Shown here: in pieces, positions 20,725 to 33,418 of the stretch
Numbering within the stretch: the first letter of the stretch is position 1
Layout: every line of letters begins with the position of its first letter
Origin: Paracentrotus lividus
Lineage: Eukaryota > Echinodermata > Echinoidea > Camarodonta > Echinidae
Reading direction: 5' to 3'
Assembly: GCA_940671915.1 (NCBI GenBank)
Contig: CALNVZ010000649.1
Coordinates: 5,556,958 to 5,620,957, forward strand
Length of the DNA stretch: 64,000 nucleotides
Position numbers and translations under genes: made by a program
The notes under the pieces: generated by a model
What the model was told of the DNA's origin: nothing
The model's database searches: none
The model's input: the letters and a program-made list of their open reading frames with translations, nothing else

Positions 20725-21617
20725 TAGGTGGATTCACACCTGCCCGATCTGAAAGTTCCCGTAATCTCTGATCGGGTATTTTTACCCCGATCACAAACTA
20801 CGCGTAATTTTGCAAGTGTGAAACCAAATTACGCGTAATATTCCCGGAAGATAAATTCCCGTAAATTAGTAGGTACTTCGTCAAAACTACGCGTAGTTTC
20901 GCCAAGGTCGTGGGAACTTTTGTAGTGTGAACATAAATTACGAGAACTTTCTATTCCCCCTTTCTTTTTTCTTATGTATTTCTTTGTTTTTCCTTCTTTC
21001 TTCTCATTCCTTATATGTATTTCTTTGTTTTTCATTCTTTCCCGCGCTTTTCTTATGTATTTCCTTGTTTTTCCTTCTTTTTGCTCTTTCCCTTATGTAT
21101 TTCTTTGTTTTCCTTTTTCTTTTCTGTTTTCCTTATGTATTTCTTTGTTTTTCCTTCTTTCTTCTCTTTCCTTATGTATTTCTTGTTTCCTTCTTTCATC
21201 TCTTTCCTTATGTATTTCTTTGTTTTTCGCTTCTTTCCCCCGCTTTTCTTATGTATTTCTTTGTTTTTTCTTCTTTCTTCTCTTTCCTTATGTATTTCTT
21301 TGTTTTTCCTTCTTTTTGTTCGTTCCTTATGTATTCTTTGTTTTTTCCTTCTTTCCCCGCTTTCTTATGTATTTCTTTGTTTTTCCTCTTTCTTTTCGTT
21401 CCTTATGTATTTCTTTGTTTTTTCCTTCTTTCCGCTTTTCTTATGTATTTCTTTTGTTTTTCTATTTCTTCCCTTGTTTATAACTTCGGTATTTTTCCCG
21501 AAAAAGACGGTTCGGGCAGGTGTGAACATTGCAAAACAAATTACGCGTAATTTGGTGGTTGGAAAAGTTCCCGTAATTTACGGGTATTTTTGCCGATCGG
21601 CAGGTGTGAATCCACCT
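20725..21617. mobile_element. MITE with AGGTGGATTCACACC ends and an internal minisatellite
   Basis: Inverted ends AGGTGGATTCACACCTGCC and GGCAGGTGTGAATCCACCT. Subterminal regions contain many ACGCGTAATTT and TTCCCGTAA motifs in both orientations. The centre (20960-21475) is a T-rich minisatellite, so the element has grown by internal repeat expansion. Confidence 0.88.
20960..21475. repeat. TTATGTATTTCTTTGTTTTT minisatellite
   Basis: About thirteen units of 38-47 bp, each with CTTATGTATTTCTTTG, then pyrimidine-rich filler such as CCTTCTTTCTTCTCTTTC. Unit lengths are not multiples of three. The lack of stop codons gives long open frames in all three forward frames (up to 219 codons), which are not genes. 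Confidence 0.95.
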
Positions 21618-22390
21618 TTTGAAATGGAAGCATGCCAATTGGTGATAATTCAACTACCAAAATCTTTCTTTTAAAATGCTCTATCCAATAAGCCTAGCAA
21701 AAACAACTTTAAAATAACTTAAAATTTTATTGGACATCCCTACTTATAGTAACAGCATGGAATGTGACAATGACAGATCCAAGATCAACATCAGGCCAGG
21801 GCATCACTTGATGTCTCAAACCCCATGGGTCCTGAACACCTCTTTCAGATTTCATAAACCCTTTTGTTTCATTACTTCCCGTCTTCAGTATAAGACCTGA
21901 TCACCTTTTTTGATTTGATGAATACGAAATACACTGTTCATTATTCTGTTTCAGATCTGATCACCTCTTTCACACAGATAACTGCTCATGTTTTCATGCT
22001 ATTGTCTGCTCTGTCTGCGCCAGCGCCACGCTGGTCATACCCGTACTGTGCAATTAGCACCATGCAGCAGTCAAGTTGTTAAGTATAAGACCTGAACAAC
22101 TCTTGACTTGATAAATACTCAAGAAATTGTTTCATTATTACTCATCTTCAGTATATTCACCGGTCAGACCGACTCAAAACCGACACCAGACCTACTAAAA
22201 GATTACACTGCCATGAATGGCAAGCAAACAGTCAGTTTGGAGTCGGGCTCACCTGGTGTGACTAAGACTTGATCACCTCTTTGGGGTTTGATACAAAAGA
22301 CCATTTCAGTATAAGCCCTTAACACCTCTTCCACACTTGATAAAATACTCAAGAAATTGTTTCATTGTCACCCGTCTTCAGGGAAATTCC

Positions 22391-22745
22391 ACGGTAACTG
22401 ACGTTACAAAAACACAACCATTTCTAAATTTTTGTACTGTAGTTCCATAAATAAGAATACATTGGTTTTAAAATTTTGTACAGCTTAATAAGTTGATGAT
22501 ACAGAACGAGTTGTACAAAAAGTTTCTGCTCAAACTCCACTTCATATGAAAAGGCAAGTAAAAATGTGTCGGTAACTGACATTACATTTTTTTTAATGTC
22601 AGTTACCGACACGTTTTTGCTTGCCATTCGATTTAAAATGCAGTATGGGTGAAAAGTTTTTGCACAATTCCTTCCCTATCTTTAACTTATTTTTCTGTAT
22701 TAATTTGAAAACCCATGTATTCTTATTTATGCAACTACAGTACAA
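22391..22745. mobile_element. Large hairpin (foldback) element
   Basis: Arms of about 150 bp pair around a centre near 22590. The innermost stem is GTGTCGGTAACTGACATTA against its reverse complement with a short T/A loop. Outer arms are TTTTGTACTGTAGTTCCATA against ATGCAACTACAGTACAAA. Its left edge AATTCCACGGTAAC matches the right end of the 58684-62306 element. Confidence 0.8.
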
Positions 22746-23289
22746 ACAATACAGTACTTTATCTCAACTGCGTAATGGTTTCATCGCCATGGTATCTTAA
22801 GAATCACATCACCTGTTAAAAGTCTCAGTTTTTGATACCTACGAGTTTTTGATTGCCCAAGTTTTTGAAAGCCCTCCGCTGTCTCTCCTTAGACTCATTA
22901 TAATATACACAAAAAGGCATCTGTAATTGCACTTGCAGGTTCCGTGATCAATTTCATGATCAACTTGTTTTTAATGGAACAAAGTTAAAGGCCATTGTAG
23001 AAACCACCTTCGCAATGAAAGCAACACACATTGATTTGGAAGTAAATGCGCATGAAATTTTTACGACTCTACACACTAGCCGTTGCCAAGCTCCCCTACA
23101 GAAGTATTGATTATTTTTTTGAGGAATAGGAGTAGATATACTCTCTCTCTCTCTTCCACGTAGAGTATTATCTCTGTATAACTATAAGAATGGCATCAAG
23201 GGAGCGGCATGTTGATGTCACCCAGAATATCGTGTTACTGATTATTAATTGTTCCGAGAAATGTCATCAGGACGCCCTTTTACACTAAA

Positions 23290-23725
23290 TACAGTCTGTG
23301 TAAAAAAAAAATGGTACAGTCGGGGAAAAAATAATTCAAATCTTTTCAAATAATGTGTGTATGTGGTACCAAATTAAAGCCAAAAGATTTTCTTTGCTGA
23401 TGCTCTTTGTTATACATAATTTGCTTTTGTAAAACATAGTTATGCTAAATTTTGTGCGACGAGGAACAAATCGAAATCATGCACTTCTATTGTTCTGCAG
23501 CGCTGAATACATGGCCATTGTGCGAAACCTGCGAAAATGTACTTTTCTTTGTTGTAGAAAACTAGTCATATCTCAAAAATTACAGCACCAAATGCGATGA
23601 AAAAAATTGTGGGAGAAAGCCTGATTTTTCTACTTTACGAAAATATCAAACACTTGAAGTGATTAATTTGTATTACTTTAAAAAAATGTTTTCTAACTGT
23701 ACCATTTTATTTGACACAGACTGTA
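23290..23725 (+). mobile_element. TA-flanked MITE, copy 1
   Basis: The ends are TACAGTCTGTGT and the inverted ACACAGACTGTA, with ATGGTACAGT just inside. Other copies are at 29634-30078 and 63012-63479. TA flanks and CAGT ends fit the Tc1/mariner type. Interior landmarks shared by all three copies include GTGGTACCA, GCCAAAAGA and TTTGTGCGACGA. Confidence 0.88.
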
Positions 23726-23817
23726 TAGGTCGAACATCTCGGTGTTTCACTATGGAGAGTTCCTCAGAATGTCTTCCTTGATAATTCAAAATGTGCAACA
23801 TCTTTTTTTTCCTTCTT

Positions 23818-24599
23818 AATACCCCCATTCCACTGAGAATTTTTGAGCGACGTTCACTAATCGGACGCGTTTTTTAATTCTTCCGGTTGCCCACCGAGTG
23901 GTCTCATGTCACAGTCTGATGGTCAGGCTTGTGTTTGACGTCTATCAGGTATTTGTCTGACGTGTTGGACGCGATGCGAAGAGGGAAAATAGTCCGGTGA
24001 GGGAACTAAGCTCAGGCCATATAGTTCGCTATCGGACTGACCGGACACCATTTCCATTTTCGACATCGAGTCAATATTGGATATGTGTCAGTCCGTCCGA
24101 CGTGTATAAGATTCTATTGTTTTCAGCTGTCCGACGTCTCTGGCCGACATCTGATTAAAATCGGGTGATTAGGTACTCGACTTATTGCGATTAGCGGTTT
24201 TTTTTAATCAACTTTTCAAAAAGAAGTGTCGTTTTCAACCCAACTGTGAAATGTTGGTAGTATCAGGTCAATGTACGATCGATCTCTGAGTAGTGACTGA
24301 TTAATTAGATTAGAGTTTGGCCGGTATCAGATAGATGTTGGAAGTGCCAGTTTAGAGTCAGATAGCCCCCAAATTACCCTCCGAAAGCAAATTCTTGGAT
24401 TGGACAAGCCGATAAAAACGGCGGACAGATGTCGGGCAGATACCAGTCTTTCATCCGATTTCATGCGGATAATAAAAAAATCAGGGTCACCAAAACAGGC
24501 TCCTCGGGTGAGATTTCATCGGAACTCATCAAAATTGCCATTTTGGGGATCAGGTGAGCTCAAGATGAGAGTCCAATTGTCAGTGGAATGGGGGTATTA
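23818..24599. mobile_element. 780-bp MITE with AATACCCCCATTCCACTG ends
   Basis: Inverted ends AATACCCCCATTCCACTGA and TCAGTGGAATGGGGGTATT. The interior has scattered GTCCGAC and GTCGGAC motifs. A 101-codon ORF in its right half is a shadow. Confidence 0.85.
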
Positions 24600-24805
24600 T
24601 ACTTTACTAGCTATATTGCTGGCCTACATTGCATGCATTTTTAAAGCATTTGGTAGAGATATCTTTCAATTTTCAAAATATTTCGTCAGTCATCAACTTA
24701 ATTGAATTTCATGTAAATGAGACTTGTTAGTCCTGGGGTTTTTCACATAGGTTACTTGGTGCCAATGCACATGAAGGATTTGGTGTGTAGTTGCACTTGT
24801 AGACT

Positions 24806-24935
24806 GTACTGTACGAAAATATTTGTGGTACAGTATTCATTTCGCACCAAAATCAGCAGGCGCAAGTATATGGGCATGCTTTCTCGTGCACAAATTGAAT
24901 GGGTTCAATTACTTGCTTATGTGAATATCTTTTGA
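24806..24935. repeat. Degenerate fragment of the CGCGAA MITE family
   Basis: Contains GAAAATATTTGTGGTACA, GGGCATGCTTTCTCGTGCA and TGAATGGGTTCAATTACTTG, which correspond in order to 41700-41820. Confidence 0.55.
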
Positions 24936-27900
24936 GTCCAGTCATCTTAAAAAAACCATTGTTGTACAAAAATAAGTAAATGATGAGGCACATGACCTTT
25001 CCTATGCAGTGATGTAGAATTTTTGCATAAAACTGAGAATTCAAGTGCAACTTTAAGTTTTACACTTTTTTGAAGAAAAAAAATTTGAATAAGTTTTCTC
25101 TTTTGGCATGAATATGACATTACAATGTGGCTGAATGGGAGCATGTCCTTTGTTTTAAAAAAAAAACTGTCAAGATTAGGATCATGGCCTATATATTTAT
25201 TCAGGTCGATTTGATTTGATTTAAATTTATTCTCATACTTCACACATGATTACACAAATTTCAACAAATATAAAAGCATACAATCAATAGTATACCCTGG
25301 TAATGATTTTGATGAACAAGATATTACAATGTTTAGACACTAGTGTGAAAGGGGCTTGTGCTTGACCGTATAAGTCACGGTGAGGTCGTGTGTCTGTCTT
25401 TATACTAATGAATATCCTAGAGCGATGGGATTTTTGTTCCCTTTATTTTATCCTTTTACCCGGCCTGCTTTCAATTCCACTTAGATGTAACTTGACATGT
25501 CAAAGAAGAGAATATATGTTACCAGAAAACAAAAAGAAGAAGGGAAAAAAAAAATGCTTATCTTTTATCCACTTCTTATATATATATAAAAAAAAGACGG
25601 AACAAAAGTTAAACCTCCATTTTCAAAGGCCAAGGACGTACTATGTTTTTTATATTATTGTCTCTCACTCTTCATAATTCGTGATTTATAAACTATAAAG
25701 TAGAGCTTAATTTGTAAACTGAGGAGGGAAGAGTTCTAAAAAGAAATGGGAGATGGTGTATTACAAGATTCTGTGTTAGGACCAAGACTTTTCTCAATTT
25801 ATATCAATGTTTTAACAGACTTTATATGTTACTCTTTATAATGATCCAACAATGTAAAATTGTTCTTAAAGTTTTAATAATTTGATAATTATGTTGCCCC
25901 TCAGCTCTCTTTGACATGCTGATTTTTTCTTTAATACCTTTGAATTCATTCCTTGAAATCAAAATAGACTCGGTATTTTCTTTTTTAAATGCATTTTTTG
26001 ATACATACATTTTTTATTGAGCTTTTAATTGGTCTTAAGAAAAATTGCGTCATTGAAACAAACAAAAAATCTGAGAAAATTGAAAATAGATTAAAATTAT
26101 TATTATTGAAAATATTTACTTTTACTTTTCACCCCATTTACAGATCAGGTCACACGTTTACCTGAGCTCTTTTAACTCTTCAAAAATGAATAACAATGAG
26201 AAATATATGATTCAAGGTTACCATGGATATTTTTCCTAGATTGATGAAACTCAATCTTGGGACACTTCACCTTCTAGTATGAGTCAGGGCTCAATTGCCC
26301 CTCCGTTCTCCCATCTCAAGATGTAACATGATGCCTTTACTTTGTACCAAAGAGCTCTATTTCTCGTTTTGTAAAGACTCCATTTTCTCCACCTCCTTCT
26401 CTCATATTTCTTTTCTTATTGTAAGGAGATGGGTCTGTTGTTATCGTATCACCTTGGAGAGTGGGGCAAGAATTGATCCTAATGGGGCAAAGCAAATATG
26501 TGGTATATTGAGAAAGAGAAGGAGAGAAGGAGAGAGAGAGAGAAAGAAGGGGGGTGGGGAGAGAGAGGAGGGAAAAAATACAAAAATGGGTAAGAAGGAA
26601 ACATTATAGAAACAGATATAGAGAATGAGGGAGAAGAAACACAGAGACAGGGAGAATAGTGAACAATTGAAAAGACAGAAAGAGGAAAACAAGAAGAGAC
26701 AAAATGTGAGTGAGCAAGATTCAATAAAAGAGAGAGAGAGAAAGTTATCTTAGCAACCTCCCCCACTCTACCCCCCCCCCCGAAAAAAAGCAAATTCTTC
26801 AATATTCTGCCCATCTACACTTTCTCAAATTTTTTTCAAAGGGGGAAAAATAGGGAAAAGAGATAGCTCAAAAGAGGTATGATTTCTAACATCAAACTCA
26901 GGGAAGCCCATCGATCCCCCCCCCCCAAAAAAAAAGCAATAAACATTAATACACCACAACCAATGGCCTTTTTGTAATCTTTTTGTGTTATCCTTTTTCA
27001 ATGAAATTGGAAATGAAAGTATTTGGTTCACAATAGCCTCGCAAGAAAATCTATATAATTCAAGGCCATTTTTTCTTTATTTCAAATCCTTTTCAAAGAA
27101 AATGGGAAGTGTATTTATTTCACAACAACCTCATGATAAAAATTTATTAAAATCAAGGACTGTTCTTTTTTCCCCCTTTTCATCCTTTTTCAAAGAAAGT
27201 GAGAAAGTGATGCATAGATGTTTAATTCACACCAGCACAGGTGAGCAAGTTAATCAAGGTTTTTTGTTGTCTGGTTTTTTTCAAAGAAGAGAAAATCATG
27301 ATAAAGAAATGAGCGAGAGATAGAGAGAGAGAGGAGAGAGAGGAGAGAGAGAGAGAGATGAGAAGAGGGAGAGGGGGGGGGCAGGGGTGAAAGAGATAGG
27401 ACAACCAGCATATGAGAGAAAAAGTGCATTGAGAGAGATATGCATACATGGAAATTCAACTCACTAACATAAGATATGCATGGTGTATGATATAATAATA
27501 ATTTAAGAGAGTAAAAAAATAAATTAATAATCCCCGAAGCGCTGTTTGATACCACAAAAACATGTCAATACATTGCTTGATTTGGAAAGGAGTTACTTAA
27601 GTAATACAAATATACTTAACATAATTAATGAAGTACGATTAGGATTGAACATGTTGGTTATGAACCACAAATTTAAAATCTTTAAAACTGTTTGAACTTT
27701 GATGGCTTACAAGAGGTTACCACAAAGATTTGGTCCTTTTTTATTCTTTAAAATACAAAAAAAGGAAAAGCAAAGATATTTATGCTTAATGCCTCCAGCT
27801 CCCGGCTCTTCCCAACCCATTTTTATTATCCTTTTCAATCAAAATGACCCAGAAACCCAAAACAAAACAAAAATAAAAAATTATCCCCCCCCCCTGGGAC

Positions 27901-29633
27901 ATACACTACTTGCATACTATTTATTTTAAAACAAAGAAGTAAAAAAAAGAACAAAATACAGTACATGTAGCTGGGGAGACGGAGAAAAAAAAATGAACGG
28001 GATTTACGTCTTGTTTGCGCAACGTAATACGATAAACTGACAATGAAAGGTCACCCATGACATCGCTACGAATAAATCATCCCTGAACTGATGAGAATTT
28101 GCATGTTGCGCTGGGGAGTTGAGCCCCCTGTTTGTTGCAAAATCTTCATGAATTGACGCACGGAGATGATTTCTGTTTGCTTTCTGGGTCATATGTTGGC
28201 CAAGGTGCATCATCAAAGTGCATGAATGAGAATCTTAAAGGAGTTAATCACCATTTTCTATCAAATTTAAACAAAATGATAAAAGACTTATTTTTTTTCG
28301 TTTGTACGGTACTTTCGTATTTATTATGAATATTTTCGCCAACTGGTAGACAAATTTTGCTTAGTTGGTAATACACTAGTCTTATTATTGGTATGTACCT
28401 CATTTGATATCTAGATGGAATTCCTTGGATACCAATTAAAGAATTAAGTCCTTCTAGTGTTAACACCAATCAATCAAAGTTATTTTAGTACTGTAATCCA
28501 TTTTCTGTACTCCAGTCCAGAGCCTTTATATGGATTGTTATATGAATGAAGATAATATTCCTCATGGTATATACTGACTTTTAGTGGGCACACCGAAAAC
28601 AAAAACTCATGCATAACCTACATTAATTTCCATTCAAATCTTTCATCCATTTCAGTTACAGGTATGTTTTAAAAAGATTTTCTGGAATTTTATCATTAAT
28701 TCCGTTATGTGGGGGGGGGGGAGGGTTGTTTTCTCAAGAAGATATATATAACTACCTCTATACTCACTGTCCAATAAGTACCGAAACCTCAGAACCTTGC
28801 ATAACCTTTCAAGATTATCCCGAATCTCTCATCCGGCAGATCACCATGCCAACGGTACATCTTCCACGCTCAGATTAGGGCATCATGGGTAATTCATGAG
28901 CCCTGCCTGATTTCGGCTCTGGAGTGGGCTTCTTCTAAATGTCACTCAAAATTTTAACAAGCCAGATCAAATACCGTCCGCTCCCCTGACGTTTGCTTGG
29001 GTAACGGTAACACAATAGTTACCCAGGTCCTGAAGCGAGGTTTAATGAGCGATGAGCCGTTGTGGATATATATCGCCATCTCTTGTCACCTTTTATTAAT
29101 CAGCTGACTCGGAATCCCTAATTACATAAACGCTTAATTAGAACTCAGGGGATCGCGCACTTACAAGAGACCTTTTCCGCTTGGGTCATCTTGATTTCAT
29201 CAGCTTACATCATACATCGTTGCATCATACATTCATGACCCACAAGTACGAGGACCGTGTGACGTGATTTGAGAGCAATTATACAAAATGCACCTTTGAA
29301 TATCACTTTTCCATAGGCACCTGATTCAAATTTCATAGCAAACACAGTATTCTCAAAAGTTTACAAAAGTGGATGTAGCCCCTTCTGGAATCAGACTCTT
29401 CATTATGTCTGTGGGGAAAAATCCTGCCACATCTACCCTAGTTTTCAATGACCCGTTATGCCAAATAATGATATGTTTGACTAGATATAAGAAGGTATTC
29501 GTTATGTAATCAAGAGACCACCTGAGGCTCCATTGTTTAGCTTTTCCTGATATGGGCCTCATTATTTATCTGTTCCTGATATAGGCCGATATAATGATAT
29601 TTGTTATTAAACAGCCAGAAGGATTTTATCTTG
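24936..29633. other. No gene seen; simple repeats
   Basis: AT-rich with (GA)n tracts at about 26520-26740 and 27316-27380, homopolymer C/G runs (26769, 26918, 27373, 27889, 28711) and short TA repeats. A GC-richer patch at 28790-29230 with TTAATCAGCTGACT and TAATTA/TTAATTAG motifs could be regulatory. No exon can be supported. Confidence 0.5.
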
Positions 29634-30078
29634 TACAGTCTGTGTCAAAAAAAATGGTACAGTCTGAAAAAAATAATTTAGATATGAAATATTTTCAAAT
29701 AATGTGTGTATGTGGTACCAAAATAAAGCCAAAAGATTTCCCTTACTGATGCGCTTTGTTCTGTATAATTTGCTTTCGTAAAACAAAAGTTATGCTAAAT
29801 TTTGTGCGACGACGAACAAATCGAAATTGAGCACTTCACGGCCATTATGCGAAACCTATACACAAAGGCATGGGACGGCGTGCGAAAAATTGATTTTTCT
29901 CGATTGTAGAAAACTAGTCATATTTCAAAAATTACAACATCAAATGTGATGAAAAAAATTGCAGGTGAAAGTCTGATCTGCCTGCTTTATGAAAATACCA
30001 AACAATAGGCTGTGATTAATCTTCATACTATAAAAAAAATGTTTTCCACTTGTACCATTTTATTTGACACAGACTGTA
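29634..30078 (+). mobile_element. TA-flanked MITE, copy 2
   Basis: Same ends and same orientation as 23290-23725 (TACAGTCTGTGTCAAA to TTTGACACAGACTGTA). It differs by substitutions and short indels. Confidence 0.9.
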
Positions 30079-30093
30079 CACTAATAACACAGC

Positions 30094-30488
30094 ATTAAAG
30101 TGATTGTTTTAAGTTCATTCAGGATCTTAAAAATAAATCACGTTTTCAGCTAATGCTGTCATAATAGCAAACCTGCAAGTCAAACAGGAATCACCTGACA
30201 TTTTAAGCCAATCTGGAGATTAATTTTCGAGACATGGACGAATTAATATCACCATTTTATAAGCATACCGAGGGACGCTCAATATAGCACTGCAGTCTAT
30301 GGATGGAAAATAATCGGGTATTTCCAATCACTTTCACTTTTTTTTTATTGTGTAGCATGTGATGAAGCTATGGAAATGAAATTTTCAGGGTTTCAACTTC
30401 ACACATTATGACATGGACTGACAGCATGTAGGGCCCCCTTAACTCAAAATTTTGCAGGCCTCCACAAAGTGATGTATTCCCTTTAAAT
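30094..30488 (+). repeat. Dispersed repeat, family 2
   Basis: Related to 4200-4575. The outer bases TTAAAGTGATTG and CCCTTTAAAT suggest TTAA-type ends, but the match is weak. Confidence 0.5.
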
Positions 30489-30714
30489 CTCATTTTGCTC
30501 TGAACTGACAATAATTAGACCTCTCTTTTTCCTCCAGACTTTAAGACGAGAATAGAAAGTATGTTTGTCGAGGACATTTAGAAAATAGAATATTATTACC
30601 AGAAAAAAAAACACTCTTTTATTTTCATCCGGTATTATCTCTCTTAAATGTGTCTCTCGGTAATAAAACTACTATGTACCAATAAACAAAATTGTGTCAG
30701 TTAAGGAGATTCTA

Positions 30715-30990
30715 GTGTATTGGGAAAGATGAACAAAATTATTTTTAGCTTTCCTGTTATATTAATGTTATTGAGGAAGAATAACGTAGTAACAAGGCCC
30801 ACTGTAAAGGATTTCTTTCCAATGCCCTTATATTCGTAAAATGACCCAGTGCATATCTAAAGCAGCTTAAATGTTTGGGCTGACATTTTGTGTAGTTCTG
30901 TGTGTAGTGCATGTGACTCTAAGCAGAATTGGGTTAATTGTTTTGGCGATTCAAAAACCTCCCAGCACAACAATACTGCTCGTATTATGT
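30715..30990 (+). repeat. Dispersed repeat, family 1
   Basis: Matches the reverse complement of 3925-4200 and the plus strand of 35983-36245. Confidence 0.6.
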
Positions 30991-32699
30991 TTGTAGACTA
31001 ATTTCCACAACCAGCCCATGGAAACTTTTCATATTCTAAAATTATAATTAAAATCTATTATTCATTTCCTTACAAATAAATGTGACATGCAAAGAGTTTA
31101 AATAAATCCTAGTATTTTATGAGTCATATTTAATATTACAAATTTTTCTCATATATGTGTTCATCAAATACTTCAACACTGAGATGAAAAAGGATTTACC
31201 GGGTATGCATTCATTCTATAGACGTACTGATCCACACGTTCACACACGATTGTGACTTTTTATTGAAACCTTGTTTGAAAATATGCCCAGACCCTAGATT
31301 GGTTATGCGATGTTTATTTTTTTATATGTCACGTATGGCTAGAAAGCATTCATACATAGAATTTTATCGTATAACTATTCCGTTTTGGTATAGTTATTCT
31401 GTTTTGGTATAGCTACACCGTTTTAGGGGAGCGATTATATGAATTATTTTTGCATGAAAATGGCTAGATTATATGCTCCCTGGAATGTTTGGAACAAAGC
31501 CCAGATGATGATATTTTACATGTTTTTTTTTTAAAAGCATTTTGTATCGTTAGAAAGTGTACATCACAAAATTTAATCATAGAGATATACCTTTTGTGGA
31601 TAGCCATAATGTGAATTCTTTTTGTGTGAACACGGTTAGATTACATTCTCAGTGGAATGTTTGTATGCTGTGTATATATACTCAGATGTCCCATAAAGTC
31701 ACATTTAAACATTTGCGAGGTTTCCCAAGGTATTCCTTGCATACCAGCGAGCTTGCAGCGTTGTCATAGGAATGTACAATATCTTAGGCATGCATCAAGT
31801 ATTATTTGTTGAATATATAAATATTATAGAGAGAGAAAAAATGGTGTATAGGCATTGCTTCTAACTTGTTTATAAAGCAAGTATTATTTTTCGGATGGGT
31901 GGGTGCCTGCACTTTATTCTTTTCTTTTTTGTACAGGCCTTGGGTAAGAATAAATATTTCATGAATTTGCCAAAAAAGTGATTGACAGCAGTAAATCTCT
32001 CTCCTATCTCTGTCTCTGTCTCTTTGCCTATACATGTATGTCTGTCACTGTCTCTTTCTCATGACTTCCAATATACTCAATATAATTACATTGTTCTTAT
32101 TCTGTTTTCAACCTCACTAAGCTAAACTTTGTCTTCCCCCATTTTTATAGCTTCTCTGTATCTGTATCTGTATGCCTATTTCGAAATATCCATCCATACT
32201 GTACCGCCTTTCCACCCGATTACCCTGAAAAGAATGCATAACCCTGGACAGACCTGTATTGAAAAAAGGAAAGCCAATTTCTCCCAAACATATTGCATAT
32301 TCCATTTTAGAGCAAGAGGTCTTCAATTGATATCACCATAATACATTTGCGAGATTGCAATTCTGTCATCAATTTCTCCTTGATCTCTTTCCGTTATTCT
32401 CCCTCTCCGTCTCTCTCGCTCACTCTCTCCTTTTACTCCACCGAGATAAAAAGGGACTGCTATAATTACATCCCAGTGTGTTTCTGTAGTCAAGCTTGTA
32501 GAGATTGCAACAATATTGACAGAAGTATAGCCACGACACACTGAGTGAGTGCAATCCCATACCAGAGAGCAATTCTCTTTCTCTCTCTCTTTCTCTCTTT
32601 CTCTCTCTCTTTCTCTCTTTCTCCGTCTCTCTATCTCTCTTGTACCAAGGGGTATGCCTGATTAGGGCTTAGGGCTAGCAATGTGTATTCGAGAGTGAG
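30991..32699. other. No gene seen
   Basis: AT-rich. A roughly 60-bp direct repeat (TGGAATGTTTG at about 31482 and 31650) and a (CT)n tract at 32577-32640 are the only structures I noted. Confidence 0.5.
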
Positions 32700-33418
32700 A
32701 GCATATTCGTCGGCCGAGCTGCTTTTGCACTGCAATCTGCCTTCCCCTCGCTTTCTTTTTCTGTTTTGTCCATCTTTATTTTCTTTTCCTTTACGTTCAA
32801 CTTAGCCTCGGCCTTGAGATCGTGGAGAAGAGTAAAAGGACTGTCTCCTGCGTAGGATCTTAATGTATCACAGCATCATCATTATTCTCTGACTACCTCT
32901 CTCATCTACTTTTTAAAAATAGAGAAATATTTGTGTGTGATTTGAATGCCTGATCGAACCCTGCACTGGAGTGTAGACATACAAGGAATTCAACGCTAAC
33001 CGAGGACTCTTCGTGTTTGCGTCTTATCCCATCGCCGTTGTCGTGGAAAAGAAGTGGTGGGGAAAAAACCGAGGGGAAGATATAGAAGACGAAAAAAGAG
33101 GAAGGGGGAAAAAAGACACACTACCAACCAGCCGTGCATTCTCTAAATTGCATGTGGGGTTTTGCAGGCAGGGAATCGTGCAGTGTTATTTCTGTGTGTG
33201 TGTGAGTGTGTGTTGTAGCTCACTCCTGTTGTGTTTGCCTTTGCACTGCGTTGAAGGAGAAGGAAGAAGGAGGGGAAAAAAAGAGAGTAGTGGATGCCTG
33301 ACAGGACACCATAGACGCTAAAAACGGTGCAGTTTTTCACCACAGTTTGCTACATTTCCATCGTCTTCGCTTAGTGAGATTTTATTCGATCATGTACTGC
33401 ATCAAGAAAACCATGAAG
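32700..33418 (+). promoter_or_regulatory. Possible promoter and 5' leader of a gene
   Basis: This stretch is richer in GC and CpG than its surroundings, and non-repetitive except for a short (GT)n. It ends in an ATG mini-exon with a splice donor. No TATA box can be assigned with confidence. The leader would contain several upstream ATGs, so the true start site is unknown. Confidence 0.35.
33392..33418 (+). CDS. Candidate nine-codon first coding exon
   Basis: ATG at 33392 opens MYCIKKTMK and runs directly into a GTAGGACA donor at 33419, leaving phase 0. Downstream the frame soon closes, as expected for intron. The context is the end of a 700-bp leader-like region. It cannot follow the 19751 exon in frame as an internal exon (that donor leaves phase 2), so it would be an alternative start or a separate plus-strand gene whose later exons lie beyond what I can identify. 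Evidence is only the donor and composition. Confidence 0.35.

Noticed and set aside
20927-21674. Three overlapping plus-strand frames of 169-219 codons, Phe/Leu/Val/Tyr-rich, looking like membrane proteins
   Set aside because: They are created by a T-rich minisatellite with unit lengths not divisible by three; no frame is favoured.
24400-24705. 101-codon plus-strand ORF
   Set aside because: It runs out of the right half of a MITE into AT-rich flank; no domain.
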